Counted from the first letter of the stretch, positions 33,642-43,068 are shown. The stretch: DNA of 64,000 bases from Pseudaeromonas paramecii (GCF_039540575.1 NZ_BAABFC010000012.1:306016-370015); one strand, 5' to 3'. Notes: a model not told the origin generated them from the sequence alone. Made by a program: numbers and translations.

Positions 33642-35438
33642 ATGGCCATCCAAATACTGCCACCTTTGCTGGCCAACCAGATTGCCGCCGGTGAGGTCGT
33701 GGAGCGCCCGGCCTCCGTGGTGAAGGAGCTGGTGGAAAACTGCCTGGATGCCGGCGCCGATCGCATCGAGATTGAGGTGGAGAAGGGCGGCGCCAAGCTG
33801 ATCCGCATTCGTGACAATGGCGGTGGTATCCCCAAGGACGAGTTGACTCTGGCCCTGTCCCGCCACGCCACCTCCAAGGTGGCAACCCTGGCGGATCTCG
33901 AGGGGATCGCCAGTCTGGGCTTTCGCGGTGAGGCCTTGGCCTCCATCAGCGCCGTGTCACGTCTCACCCTGACCTCCAGACCGGCCGATCAGGCGGAGGC
34001 CTGGCAGGCACAGGCCGAGGGGCGGGATATGGCGGTGACGGTGCGTCCCGCGGCCCACCCCGTGGGCACCACGGTGGAGGTGCTGGATCTCTTCTTCAAC
34101 ACCCCGGCCCGCCGCAAGTTCCTGCGCAGCGAGAAAACCGAGTTTGCCCATATCGATGAGCTGATCCGGCGTCTGGCGCTCAGTCGCTTCGATGTCAGCT
34201 TCGTGTTGCGCCACAATGGCAAGCCGGTGCGTCAGTATCGGGCGGCCAGCGACCCGGCCGCCGGTAATCGCCGGGTGGCCGTGGCCTGTGGCGAACGTTT
34301 CATCCAGCAGGCCCTGACGGTGCGCAGCGAGCATCATGGTCTGCTGCTGCATGGCTGGCTGGTGCCGCCTCAGGCCGATGGCAGCCCGGCCACCGAATTG
34401 CAATACAGCTATGTCAACGGCCGCATGATGCGGGACAAGCTCATTAACCACGCCATCCGCCAGGCCTGTGTCGAGGCCCTGGGGCTGGAGCAGGCACCGG
34501 CGTATGTCCTGTATCTGGAGCTGGATCCGCGGCAGGTGGATGTCAACGTGCATCCGGCCAAGCACGAGGTGCGCTTTCATGAGGCGCGGCTGGTGCATGA
34601 CTTCCTGCTGCAGGTACTGCGAGAGGCTCTCCTCACCACGCGACCGCAAACCCAGGACGAGCCTTCCGCCAGCCAGTGGCAGATTGCCGAGACGCCGGCC
34701 TATCCAGACAGTCCGCTCAGACCAAAAGAGCACGGTTATCATGGCGCCGGTTTCCGTGCGGCACCCGCGGTGGCTGGCGGACGGGGCCCAGCGGATGGCG
34801 AGCGACTGCCACAGGCCGCCCTGGCGTATCAGCAGTTGATGAGCTCGCCGGACGAGCTGGCGAGCACCTCCGCCGTCACCGGCACCGAACAACTCTGGCT
34901 GCCGGTGCTGTTGCAGCCCCCTCATTACCTGCTGGTGCGTCAAGGGGAGCGGCTGGGGCTGTGTCACCTGGGGCGGTTGGAGCGTCATTTGCTGCAACAA
35001 AGCTGGCGGCAGCGTTGGGTAGAGGGGTTGGTATCCCAGCCGCTCCTGATGCCCTTGCGTCTGAGCCTGAGTGCGGCGCAACAAGCCGTGCTAGGCAGCC
35101 ACGCCCACTGGCTGACCACCTTGGGGCTGGAGTTCAAGCCGGCCAGCACGGGTACCATAATGGTGTATCGGGTGCCGGCCGCCTTGCGGCAGAGCAATTT
35201 GGCGGATACCTTGCCGGCCCTGCTGGAGCGGCTGGCTCCCCTGACCGAGCAGGCGCCGTCCGCCATCGGCGATCTGTGTCACTGGCTGGCCACACAGGCT
35301 GTCGCCGGTCGGCGTTATGATCTGTCCCTGGCGGAAGGCTTGCTGCGGCAGTGGCAACAGGGTCAAGCGCCGTGGCCTGCCGGCTGCTATCGTGCACTGC
35401 CAATAGAGCAATGGATACAGGAGTGGGAGCATGAGTGA
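33642..35438 (+). CDS. mutL: DNA mismatch repair protein MutL
   Basis: A 598-residue GHKL ATPase that links MutS to MutH and UvrD in mismatch repair. N-terminal motifs are LANQIAAGEVVERPASVVKE, DNGGGIPKDEL and GFRGEALASISAVS, followed by FNTPARRKFL. A variable linker (about 335-410) precedes the C-terminal dimerisation domain. The DQHAx2Ex4E endonuclease motif is absent, as expected in bacteria that have MutH. It starts one base after amiB and overlaps miaA by 8 bases. Confidence 0.97.
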   Translation: MAIQILPPLLANQIAAGEVVERPASVVKELVENCLDAGADRIEIEVEKGGAKLIRIRDNGGGIPKDELTLALSRHATSKVATLADLEGIASLGFRGEALASISAVSRLTLTSRPADQAEAWQAQAEGRDMAVTVRPAAHPVGTTVEVLDLFFNTPARRKFLRSEKTEFAHIDELIRRLALSRFDVSFVLRHNGKPVRQYRAASDPAAGNRRVAVACGERFIQQALTVRSEHHGLLLHGWLVPPQADGSPATELQYSYVNGRMMRDKLINHAIRQACVEALGLEQAPAYVLYLELDPRQVDVNVHPAKHEVRFHEARLVHDFLLQVLREALLTTRPQTQDEPSASQWQIAETPAYPDSPLRPKEHGYHGAGFRAAPAVAGGRGPADGERLPQAALAYQQLMSSPDELASTSAVTGTEQLWLPVLLQPPHYLLVRQGERLGLCHLGRLERHLLQQSWRQRWVEGLVSQPLLMPLRLSLSAAQQAVLGSHAHWLTTLGLEFKPASTGTIMVYRVPAALRQSNLADTLPALLERLAPLTEQAPSAIGDLCHWLATQAVAGRRYDLSLAEGLLRQWQQGQAPWPAGCYRALPIEQWIQEWEHE

Positions 35439-36351
35439 GCAGCCCTTGGCGATTTTCTTGATGGGGCCGACGGCTTCCGGCAAGACGGCCCTGGCCATGG
35501 AACTGATCCGGCAGCTGCCCTGTGACATCATCAGTGTTGACTCGGCGCTCATCTACCGCGGCATGGATATCGGCACCGCCAAGCCGACGGCCGTCGAACT
35601 GGCCCAGGCGCCCCATCGCCTGATCGATATTCGCGATCCGTCCGAGAGCTACTCGGCGGCCGATTTTCGTCAGGATGCCCTGGCGGAGATGGCCAAGATC
35701 AGCGCCCAGGGGCGAATTCCCTTGCTGGTGGGCGGCACCATGCTCTATTACAAGGCGCTGCTGGAGGGCTTGTCACCGCTGCCGGCGGCTGACGAAGCGG
35801 TGCGGTCAGAGATAGAGCGCGAGGCGCAAGAGCGTGGCTGGCTGGCTCTGCATGCGGAACTGGCGCAGATTGATCCCGTGGCCGCGGCACGGATCCATCC
35901 CAATGATCCGCAGCGGCTGAGTCGGGCGTTGGAAGTATTCCGGCTGACCGGCCGTACCTTAACCGATTTGACAAGGACCCAGGGAGAGGCGCTACCCTAC
36001 CGTGTCTGCCAATTTGCCATCGCGCCGCAGGAGCGGGCACAGCTCAGGGAGCGCATTGCCCAACGATTTGAGCAGATGCTGGCCGCCGGCTTCGAGCAGG
36101 AGGTGGTCGCGCTGCGCTCCCGTGGCGATCTGCATCCTGGACTGCCGTCCATTCGTTGTGTCGGTTATCGGCAGATGTGGGCTTATCTGGATGGCGAGAT
36201 AGACTACGATGAAATGGTCTATCGTGGCATAGTGGCCACCTGTCAACTGGCCAAGCGGCAGATGACCTGGCTGCGTGGCTGGTCCGAGGTCTGTTGGCTG
36301 GACAGCAACGCCCATAACAATGTAGAGATACTGTTAAGCAAGATTGGTTAG
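35431..36351 (+). CDS. miaA: tRNA dimethylallyltransferase
   Basis: A 306-residue enzyme that adds the dimethylallyl group to A37 of tRNAs reading UNN codons. It has the P-loop LMGPTASGKTALAMEL, SVDSALIYRGMDIGTAKP, DIRDPSESYSAADF and LVGGTMLYYKALLEG, followed by CVGYRQMWAYLDGE and KRQMTWLRGW. Its start overlaps the end of mutL, with GGAG upstream. The hfq promoter is partly inside its 3' end. Confidence 0.97.
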   Translation: MSEQPLAIFLMGPTASGKTALAMELIRQLPCDIISVDSALIYRGMDIGTAKPTAVELAQAPHRLIDIRDPSESYSAADFRQDALAEMAKISAQGRIPLLVGGTMLYYKALLEGLSPLPAADEAVRSEIEREAQERGWLALHAELAQIDPVAAARIHPNDPQRLSRALEVFRLTGRTLTDLTRTQGEALPYRVCQFAIAPQERAQLRERIAQRFEQMLAAGFEQEVVALRSRGDLHPGLPSIRCVGYRQMWAYLDGEIDYDEMVYRGIVATCQLAKRQMTWLRGWSEVCWLDSNAHNNVEILLSKIG

Positions 36352-36372
36352 CTGGGGGCCTGTCTGTATAAT
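36344..36372 (+). promoter_or_regulatory. Sigma-70 promoter of hfq
   Basis: TTGGTT (36344-36349), 17-base spacer, TATAAT (36367-36372), about 60 bases before the hfq start. The -35 hexamer overlaps the last codons of miaA. E. coli hfq also has promoters in this position. Confidence 0.75.
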
Positions 36373-36433
36373 CAGGGCTCACCTGGGCGCTTTAAAACTA
36401 AGATTAACTACTACAAACAATAAGGATTAAGTA

Positions 36434-36694
36434 ATGGCTAAGGGGCAATCACTGCAGGATCCGTTTCTCAATGCGCTGCGCCGGGAACGTATTCCGGTTT
36501 CCATCTATCTGGTGAATGGTATCAAGCTGCAGGGACAGATAGAGTCATTTGATCAGTTTGTCATTCTGCTGAAGAACACCGTCAGCCAGATGGTCTACAA
36601 ACATGCCATTTCTACCGTGGTGCCGGCACGCCCTGTCGTCCATCATCAGGCTACTGGTGGGACTCCTACCAGCGAGCCGCAAGGGGACGAATAA
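36434..36694 (+). CDS. hfq: RNA chaperone Hfq
   Basis: An 86-residue hexameric Sm-like protein that pairs small RNAs with mRNAs. The Sm1 motif region SLQDPFLNALRRERIPVSIYLVNGIKLQGQ contains Gln8, and Sm2 is YKHAISTVVPAR. The C-terminal tail (about 20 residues, VVHHQATGGTPTSEPQGDE) is shorter than the 102-residue E. coli protein. AAGGA lies upstream. The hflX gene follows after 87 bases. Confidence 0.98.
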   Translation: MAKGQSLQDPFLNALRRERIPVSIYLVNGIKLQGQIESFDQFVILLKNTVSQMVYKHAISTVVPARPVVHHQATGGTPTSEPQGDE

Positions 36695-36781
36695 TCTTCT
36701 CCTGCGTTACCCGTTTTTTTGTCCGCCAGAGAGTGTCCCTGGGCAGTCTGTCCCGGGGGCTCTCTGACAAGGAGCTAAAGC

Positions 36782-38068
36782 TTGTTTGACCGTTACGAGG
36801 CCGGCGAACAGGCCGTGCTGGTGCATGTCGATTTTTCTGATGAAAGTGCCAATGAGGATCTGACCGAGCTGAAAATGCTGGTCACCTCGGCTGGTGCTAC
36901 CCCCTTGGCCGTCTTTACCACGCGTCGCACTGCCCCTCATGCCAAGTACTTTATTGGCACCGGCAAGGCCGAGGAAATTGCCCATGAAGTGCGCCAGCGG
37001 GCTGCCGATGTGGTGATCTTCAACCACGCATTGAGTCCGGCCCAGGAGCGCAACCTGGAGCGGTTGTTCGAATGCCGTGTCCTGGACAGAACGACCCTGA
37101 TACTGGATATCTTCGCCCAACGTGCCCGCACCCACGAAGGTAAATTGCAGGTGGAATTGGCCCAGTTGCGTCATCTGTCCACCCGGCTGGTGCGAGGCTG
37201 GACTCACCTTGAGCGCCAGAAGGGGGGCATAGGGCTAAGAGGCCCGGGGGAAACCCAGCTGGAGACGGATCGTCGGTTGCTGCGGGTCAGGATCGGCAGC
37301 ATAGTGGGCCGTCTGGCCAAGGTGGAGAAGCAGCGGGAACAAGGTCGGCGGGCCCGCCAGCGCAATGAGATACCTGTGGTTTCCTTGGTGGGCTACACCA
37401 ACGCTGGCAAGTCCACCCTGTTTAATCGCATCACCCGCGCCGAGGTGTATGCCGCCGATCAGCTGTTTGCCACCCTAGATCCCACCTTGCGCCGCATTGA
37501 GTTACCCGAGGTGGGGGCCGTGATCCTGGCCGATACGGTTGGTTTCATCCGCCATCTACCCCATGATCTGGTGGCGGCCTTCAAGGCCACGCTGCAGGAG
37601 ACGCGGGAGGCGGATCTTCAGCTGCATGTCATTGACTGTGCCGATGAGCGGATGGCCGACAACATGCATCAGGTGCAACTGGTGCTGGAAGAAATTGACG
37701 CGGCAGAGGTTCCTCAGCTCCTGGTGTTCAATAAGGTCGATGCGTTGCCTGACGGGCTACCCCGACTGGAGCGGGACGAAGAAGGACGCCCTCGGGCGGT
37801 TTATCTATCTGCCTTGACCGGTGCCGGTTGTGATTTATTGCTTGCTGCGTTGAATGAATTGTTGGCAGTTAGCTATGTTGAGTTTCAATTGTCTCTGCCC
37901 GCTGCGGCGGGGCGCTTACGCAGCCGCCTGTTTGCCATGGGGGCGGTGCAGCAGGAGGAGTTTGCCGAGGACGGCAGCACAGGGATGCGAGTGAGGCTTC
38001 CCAGGACGGATTGGCTCAGGCTTGTCAAGCAGGAAGGGGATGCACTGCTGACCTTTATTGTCGCTTGA
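36782..38068 (+). CDS. hflX: Ribosome-splitting GTPase HflX
   Basis: A 428-residue GTPase that rescues stalled or heat-damaged ribosomes. An N-terminal HflX domain and the helical segment ERQKGGIGLRGPGETQLE are followed by the G domain: GYTNAGKSTLFN (G1), DTVGFIRHLP (G3), NKVDAL (G4). The start is TTG at 36782 with AAGGAG nine bases upstream; this gives MFDRYEAGEQAVLVHV, which matches the E. coli N-terminus. A long imperfect hairpin (36727-36766) lies just before the ribosome site. Confidence 0.95.
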   Translation: MFDRYEAGEQAVLVHVDFSDESANEDLTELKMLVTSAGATPLAVFTTRRTAPHAKYFIGTGKAEEIAHEVRQRAADVVIFNHALSPAQERNLERLFECRVLDRTTLILDIFAQRARTHEGKLQVELAQLRHLSTRLVRGWTHLERQKGGIGLRGPGETQLETDRRLLRVRIGSIVGRLAKVEKQREQGRRARQRNEIPVVSLVGYTNAGKSTLFNRITRAEVYAADQLFATLDPTLRRIELPEVGAVILADTVGFIRHLPHDLVAAFKATLQETREADLQLHVIDCADERMADNMHQVQLVLEEIDAAEVPQLLVFNKVDALPDGLPRLERDEEGRPRAVYLSALTGAGCDLLLAALNELLAVSYVEFQLSLPAAAGRLRSRLFAMGAVQQEEFAEDGSTGMRVRLPRTDWLRLVKQEGDALLTFIVA

Positions 38069-38113
38069 TAGCTTGTTAGAGTTGAACACATCACATTGAT
38101 TTTGGAGATGGGA

Positions 38114-39289
38114 ATGGCTTGGAACGAGCCCGGAAATGGCGGAAAGGATCGTGATCCTTGGAGCAACTCGGGGAAGAATCAGGCACCGCCTGATCTGGAC
38201 AAGCTGCTGCGCAGCCTGATGCAGAAAATCTCTTCTGTGCTGGGAGGCGGTCGTCGCCCTGGCAGCGAATTTAGTCTGCTGGGGTTGGCGGTGGTCGTGG
38301 CCGTGGTGGTGGTGGTTTGGGCCGTCAGTGGCTTCTACACCATCAAGGAGGCCGAGCGCGGTGTCGTGACCCGCTTTGGCAAGTTCCATGAAATCGTGGA
38401 GCCTGGTCTGCGTTGGAAGGCGACCTTCATTGACGATGTCCGCCTCGTGGATGTGGAGTCAGTTCAGTCTCTGTCTGCCTCTGGCTTCATGCTCACCCAG
38501 GATGAGAATGTGGTGCGGGTGGAGATGGATGTGCAATATCGGGTGGCCGATCCGCGGGAGTATCTGTTCAGCGTCACCAATCCGGTGGACAGCCTGAGTC
38601 AAGCTACCGACAGCGCTCTGCGTTACGTGGTGGGGCACACCACCATGGATGAGGTGCTGACCCGTGGTCGGGAGAAGGTGCGTCAGGATACCTGGCAGGT
38701 ACTAGAGCAGATCACCGACCCTTACAAGATGGGGCTGGTGGTGGTGGACGTGAACTTCTTGCCGGCTCGCCCGCCGGAGGAGGTAAAAGATGCCTTCGAC
38801 GATGCCATCTCTGCGCAAGAGGATGAAGAGCGTTTCATCCGCGAAGCCGAAGCCTATGCCCGTGAGGTAGAGCCGAAGGCCCGCGGTCAGGTGAAACGCC
38901 TTGAGGAGGAGGCGCTGGGCTATAAGGAGCAGGCGGTGCTGAGGGCGAATGGTGAGATAGCACGCTTCAACCAACTGTTGCCGGAGTACCTGGCGGCGCC
39001 TGAGCTGACTCGCAAGCGTCTGTACCTGGAAACCATGGAAGAGATCTATCAAAAAGCCAACAAGGTGTTGGTGGATCTGCCCGAGGGGAGCAACAGTCTG
39101 GTCTATCTGCCCTTGGATAAGCTGGTCGGGGACAACGGCAGTGGCAAGCCTGCCACCGTCGGCGCGTCCTCCCGCTCAAGTTCGCCCGCTAGCAACTACA
39201 GTGGCGACAAGTCCACCTCAGACAGCGCCGATGGGGTGAACAGTGCTCCCTTGCGCAGTTCTGATCGATTCAGCAGCGGGAGATACTAA
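38114..39289 (+). CDS. hflK: FtsH modulator HflK
   Basis: A 391-residue SPFH/band 7 membrane protein. With HflC it forms a large cage around the FtsH protease. The Gly-rich cytoplasmic N-terminus (MAWNEPGNGGKDRDPWSN) is followed by one membrane helix (about 60-80) and the SPFH domain (GVVTRFGKFHEIVEPGLRWK, RVEMDVQYRVADPREYLF). The C-terminus is Ser-rich. The ATG at 38114 fits the E. coli N-terminus and has GGAG upstream; earlier ATGs at 38096 and 38108 do not fit. Confidence 0.96.
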   Translation: MAWNEPGNGGKDRDPWSNSGKNQAPPDLDKLLRSLMQKISSVLGGGRRPGSEFSLLGLAVVVAVVVVVWAVSGFYTIKEAERGVVTRFGKFHEIVEPGLRWKATFIDDVRLVDVESVQSLSASGFMLTQDENVVRVEMDVQYRVADPREYLFSVTNPVDSLSQATDSALRYVVGHTTMDEVLTRGREKVRQDTWQVLEQITDPYKMGLVVVDVNFLPARPPEEVKDAFDDAISAQEDEERFIREAEAYAREVEPKARGQVKRLEEEALGYKEQAVLRANGEIARFNQLLPEYLAAPELTRKRLYLETMEEIYQKANKVLVDLPEGSNSLVYLPLDKLVGDNGSGKPATVGASSRSSSPASNYSGDKSTSDSADGVNSAPLRSSDRFSSGRY

Positions 39290-39292
39290 ACG

Positions 39293-40174
39293 ATGAAACG
39301 TATTGTATTGGCCGGCGCGGCCGTCATTGCCCTGATCTTCGCCTCGTCCGTGTTTGTCATCAAGGAAGGGGAGCGGGGTATCGTCCTGCAATTTGGCAAG
39401 GTCAAACGGATGGCTGACAGCACCGAACCCTTGGTTTATGAGCCGGGGCTGCATTGGAAGGTGCCGCTGATTGACGATGTGCGCAAGCTGGATGCCCGTA
39501 TCCAGACGCTGGATGGCCAAGAAGATCGCTTTGTGACGTCCGAGAAGAAGGATTTGATCATCGACTCCTACGTCAAATGGCGGATCGAGGATTTTGCCAA
39601 GTTCTATTTGGCCACCGGCAGCGGTAGCCGCCTGCAGGCAGAAGCCCTGCTCAAGCGTAAGATCAACAACGGCCTGCGTTCCGAAATCGGTAGCCGCACC
39701 ATCAAGGACATCGTCTCCGGTGAGCGCACCGAGGTGATGGAGGAGGCGCTCAAACGGATGGCGCGTTCATCCGAGTTGGGTATTCGGGTAGTGGATGTGC
39801 GTATCAAGCAGATCAACCTGCCGCTGGAAGTCTCTAACTCTATCTATCAGCGGATGCGGGCCGAGCGCAACGCCGTGGCGCGGGAACACAGATCCCAGGG
39901 GCGGGAGAAGGCCGAATTTATTCGTGCCGATATCGATCGCCGGGTCACAGTGATGATCGCCGATGCCGAGCGTAATGCTCGCAAGCTCAAGGGGGAAGGG
40001 GATGCCGAGGCGGCGCGTATCTATGCCGACAGCTACAAGCAAAACCCGGAGTTCTTCAGCTTCCTGCGCAGCCTTGAGGCTTATCGGAAGAGTTTCAATA
40101 GTGGTGGCGATGTGATGGTGCTGAAACCGGATAGCGATTTCTTCCGCTATTTCGCCTCCGATACAGGCAAATAG
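39293..40174 (+). CDS. hflC: FtsH modulator HflC
   Basis: A 293-residue SPFH protein with an N-terminal membrane anchor (residues 3-20). The band 7 domain has KEGERGIVLQFGKVKR and PGLHWKVPLIDDVRKLD; the coiled segment EHRSQGREKAEFIRADIDRRV follows. It forms the HflKC complex with the preceding gene, whose stop lies 3 bases upstream. A strong terminator follows. Confidence 0.97.
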   Translation: MKRIVLAGAAVIALIFASSVFVIKEGERGIVLQFGKVKRMADSTEPLVYEPGLHWKVPLIDDVRKLDARIQTLDGQEDRFVTSEKKDLIIDSYVKWRIEDFAKFYLATGSGSRLQAEALLKRKINNGLRSEIGSRTIKDIVSGERTEVMEEALKRMARSSELGIRVVDVRIKQINLPLEVSNSIYQRMRAERNAVAREHRSQGREKAEFIRADIDRRVTVMIADAERNARKLKGEGDAEAARIYADSYKQNPEFFSFLRSLEAYRKSFNSGGDVMVLKPDSDFFRYFASDTGK

Positions 40175-40196
40175 ACTGGGATTATGCACAAACACC

Positions 40197-40223
40197 ATGG
40201 GGTCTGATTCAGACCCCATTTTT
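40197..40223 (+). terminator. Terminator of the nnr-hflC operon
   Basis: Perfect 10-base stem ATGGGGTCTG / CAGACCCCAT with loop ATT, followed by five T and a pyrimidine run. It lies 22 bases after hflC and before the small yjeT gene. Confidence 0.92.
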
Positions 40224-40246
40224 CTTTTCCTCCCCAGGGTAAATTC

Positions 40247-40438
40247 ATGCATGATTTGGCACTGTTTCTCGGTCTCTGGTTACTGCTAGAGGGCGTGTTG
40301 CCCCTGTGTATTCCTCGTTTCTGGTTGCGCTGGCTGCGTGACTTGGCTCGGCTGCGGCCTGATCAGACACGCAGGATCGGAGGGGTTATGGTTGCAATCG
40401 GAGCTGTCTTGGTGTTGACCTGGCTGCACCAGGGATAG
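40247..40438 (+). CDS. yjeT: DUF2065 small membrane protein (YjeT-like)
   Basis: A 63-residue protein with two membrane helices (about residues 2-22 and 44-60) joined by the basic loop RFWLRWLRDLARLRPDQTRRIGG, the pattern of DUF2065. The function is unknown. It has the same place between hflC and purA as E. coli yjeT. It lies after a strong terminator, so it needs read-through or its own weak promoter. Confidence 0.85.
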   Translation: MHDLALFLGLWLLLEGVLPLCIPRFWLRWLRDLARLRPDQTRRIGGVMVAIGAVLVLTWLHQG

Positions 40439-40487
40439 GTTGCCATGCAGGGTGGGTTTGACTGGCTGTTTTATCGCCTCTTCGGCG

Positions 40488-40516
40488 TTCCGAGGCTGGT
40501 CAAACTTTGTTAGAAT
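40488..40516 (+). promoter_or_regulatory. Candidate promoter of purA
   Basis: TTCCGA (40488-40493), 17-base spacer, TAGAAT (40511-40516), 31 bases before the purA start. The -35 is poor. The inverted repeat GTTTGACTGGC (40456-40466) / GCTGGTCAAAC (40495-40505, 9 of 11 matches) embraces the -35 and could be an operator. No PurR-type ACGCAAACGTTTGCGT site was seen. Confidence 0.5.
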
Positions 40517-40546
40517 CCATTTTTAACCACATTGTAGATACGAAAG

Positions 40547-41845
40547 ATGGGACAGAGTGTCGTAATCCTGGGCACCCAGTGGGGTGACGAAGGCAAGGGT
40601 AAGATCGTCGATCTGTTGACCGACAAGGCGCAATACGTAGTTCGTTATCAGGGGGGCCACAATGCCGGTCACACCCTGGTCATCGGCGGTGAGAAAACCG
40701 TTCTCCATCTGATCCCGTCCGGGATCCTGCGTAACAACTGCAAATGCATCATCGCCAACGGCGTCGTGCTCTCTCCTGATGCCTTGATCAAGGAAATGAC
40801 CACCCTGGAGGCCCGTGGGGTGCCGGTGCGTGAGCGTTTGCTGCTGAGCGAGGCTTGCCCCTTGATCCTGCCTTACCATGTGGCATTGGATCAGGCCCGT
40901 GAGAAGGCGCTGGGCAAGAAGGCCATCGGCACCACGGGTCGAGGTATCGGCCCGGCTTACGAGGACAAGGTGGCACGCCGTTGCCTGCGGGTAGGTGACC
41001 TGTTTGACATGGCGCAGTTTGCCGACAAGCTCAAGAGCGTGATGGAGTATCACAACTTCCAGCTGACCCAGTACTACGGTGTGGAAGCCGTCTCCTATGA
41101 CGAGGTGCTGGAACAGGCCAAGGGCTATGCCGACCTGCTGACCAGTATGGTGGTGGATGTGACCGACTTGCTGGATCGGGCGCGTCGCAACGGTGACAAG
41201 ATCATGTTCGAAGGGGCCCAAGGCACGCTGCTGGACATCGACCATGGCACCTACCCCTATGTCACCTCTTCCAATACCACCGCTGGCGGGGTTGCCACCG
41301 GTTCCGGCTTCGGCCCTCGCTACGTCGAGTATGTGCTGGGCATCGCCAAGGCCTATACCACGCGCGTGGGAGCCGGTCCGTTCCCCACCGAACTGTTTGA
41401 TGACATCGGTGAGCGGTTGGGCCAGAAGGGGCAGGAGTTCGGTGCCACCACGGGGCGCAAGCGTCGCTGCGGTTGGTTCGATGCGGTGGCCATGAAGCGC
41501 GCCATCCAGATCAATTCCGTGTCCGGTTTCTGCCTGACCAAGCTGGATGTGCTGGATGGCCTGGCCGAGGTGAAGATCTGCACCGGTTACCGCTTCCCCG
41601 ATGGCGAGATCCGTGACGTGCCGCCCATGGCTGCCGATGGCTATGAGCAGGTGGTTCCCGTGTTCGAGACTTTGCCGGGCTGGAGCGAGAACACCTTTGG
41701 CGTGAAGACCCTGGCTGAGCTGCCAGAGAATGCTCGTGCCTATATCCGCCGTATTGAAGAGATCACCGGCGTGCCGGTAGACATAGTCTCCACCGGTCCG
41801 GATCGGGATGAGACCATCATACTGCGTCATCCGTTTGCCGATTAA
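40547..41845 (+). CDS. purA: Adenylosuccinate synthetase
   Basis: A 432-residue enzyme that joins IMP and aspartate with GTP in AMP synthesis. Typical motifs are LGTQWGDEGKGKIVDLL (P-loop and catalytic Asp), GGHNAGHTLV (catalytic His), IGTTGRGIGPAYEDK and TTGRKRRCGWFDAV. Length matches E. coli PurA. A bidirectional terminator separates it from convergent ispB. Confidence 0.98.
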   Translation: MGQSVVILGTQWGDEGKGKIVDLLTDKAQYVVRYQGGHNAGHTLVIGGEKTVLHLIPSGILRNNCKCIIANGVVLSPDALIKEMTTLEARGVPVRERLLLSEACPLILPYHVALDQAREKALGKKAIGTTGRGIGPAYEDKVARRCLRVGDLFDMAQFADKLKSVMEYHNFQLTQYYGVEAVSYDEVLEQAKGYADLLTSMVVDVTDLLDRARRNGDKIMFEGAQGTLLDIDHGTYPYVTSSNTTAGGVATGSGFGPRYVEYVLGIAKAYTTRVGAGPFPTELFDDIGERLGQKGQEFGATTGRKRRCGWFDAVAMKRAIQINSVSGFCLTKLDVLDGLAEVKICTGYRFPDGEIRDVPPMAADGYEQVVPVFETLPGWSENTFGVKTLAELPENARAYIRRIEEITGVPVDIVSTGPDRDETIILRHPFAD

Positions 41846-41877
41846 GGCAAGACAGCTTCCGCAGCTGTAGCAGAAAC

Positions 41878-41906
41878 AAGAAGGCCGGTCATTGACCGGC
41901 CTTCTT
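41878..41906. terminator. Bidirectional terminator between purA and ispB
   Basis: Perfect 13-base stem AAGAAGGCCGGTC / GACCGGCCTTCTT with loop ATT. It lies between the convergent stops of purA and ispB and has T-rich text on both exits, so it can serve both genes. Confidence 0.88.
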
Positions 41907-41946
41907 ATTGTCGTCTGGAGTGGACTGCACGACGCTGTGGGAGGGC

Positions 41947-42918
41947 TCAGTGATTACGGTAAATGGCCAGCTCGGCCAACTGACAGAGCGCCTGCTTGTA
42001 TGGGCCCTCTGCCAGGGGAGCCAGGGCGGCAATGGCCATATCCGCCTCGCGACGGGCCTGTCCCAGGCTGTATTCGAAGGCACCAAGGCGCTTGAGCAGT
42101 GTCAGTATGCTATCGAAGTGTGCCATGCCGTTGCGCTCAATCACGGCGCTGCGCAACAAGGCGTGCTCTTGCCCTGTGGTGTTGGCCAGGGCGTAGATGA
42201 GCGGCAGGGTCGGCTTGCCTTCGGCCAGATCGTCGCCGACGTTTTTACCCATGTCATCGGCGGCGGCGGTATAGTCCATCACGTCGTCCATCAGCTGGAA
42301 GGCCGTGCCCAGGTGCTTACCGTATTCCTGCATGGCCTGCTCTATGTGCGGCGGCTGCTGATTGAGCACGGCGGCCAGTCGGGTGGCGGCTTCAAACAGC
42401 TTGGCGGTCTTACAGTAGATCACCGAGAGATACTGTTGCTCAGTGGTATCCGGATCGTTGCAGTTCATCAACTGCATCACTTCCCCCTCGGCGATGACGT
42501 TGGTCGCCTCGGACAGTATCTCCATGATCCTCAGGTTGCCCAACTCGGCCATCATCTGGAAGGAGCGGGTATGGAGGAAATCGCCCACCAGCACGCTGGC
42601 CGCATTGCCAAACAGTTGGTTGGCGGTATCGCGGCCGCGTCGTAGCGCGGATTCGTCTACCACATCATCGTGCAGCAGGGTGGCGGTGTGAATGAACTCT
42701 ATGATGCAGGCCAACTTGATATGCTGATCACCCTGGTAGCCCAAGGCTTTGGCACTGAGCACGGTGAGCAGGGGACGCATGCGCTTGCCACCGCCGCTGA
42801 TGATGTAGTAACCCAGTTGGTTGATCAGGCTGACATCGGACTGAAGCCGCTGCAGGATCAACGCGTTGACCGCCTGCATATCCTGGGCTGACAACTCTGT
42901 GATTGCGTTTTGAGCCAT
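41947..42918 (-). CDS. ispB: Octaprenyl diphosphate synthase
   Basis: A 323-residue trans-prenyltransferase that makes the side chain of ubiquinone and menaquinone. The two Asp-rich motifs are LLHDDVVDES and LMDDVMDYT; GGGKRMRPLL and GDFLHTRSFQMM are further matches. The ATG at 42918 gives the same length as E. coli IspB and the matching start ITELSAQDMQAVNALIL; ATGs at 42939 and 42951 would add residues without homology. It is divergent from rplU, as in E. coli. Confidence 0.96.
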   Translation of the reverse strand: MAQNAITELSAQDMQAVNALILQRLQSDVSLINQLGYYIISGGGKRMRPLLTVLSAKALGYQGDQHIKLACIIEFIHTATLLHDDVVDESALRRGRDTANQLFGNAASVLVGDFLHTRSFQMMAELGNLRIMEILSEATNVIAEGEVMQLMNCNDPDTTEQQYLSVIYCKTAKLFEAATRLAAVLNQQPPHIEQAMQEYGKHLGTAFQLMDDVMDYTAAADDMGKNVGDDLAEGKPTLPLIYALANTTGQEHALLRSAVIERNGMAHFDSILTLLKRLGAFEYSLGQARREADMAIAALAPLAEGPYKQALCQLAELAIYRNH

Positions 42919-43068
42919 AGGTCTAGATACTGCGTCCATTAGGGCATTCACGTCCCGGTAACAATGGCATGGATTCTACATGAAATGGCCGGGGAGTGCA
43001 GTGCCCGACACGCGGGAGTGGGCTAGCCATCAATTGATCAGCAATTGAACTTTTCCGGCAGATCCCTC

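Noticed and set aside
32039..33967. Antisense open frame of about 640 codons over amiB and mutL
   Set aside because: Spans two well-supported sense genes; composition is that of a shadow frame.
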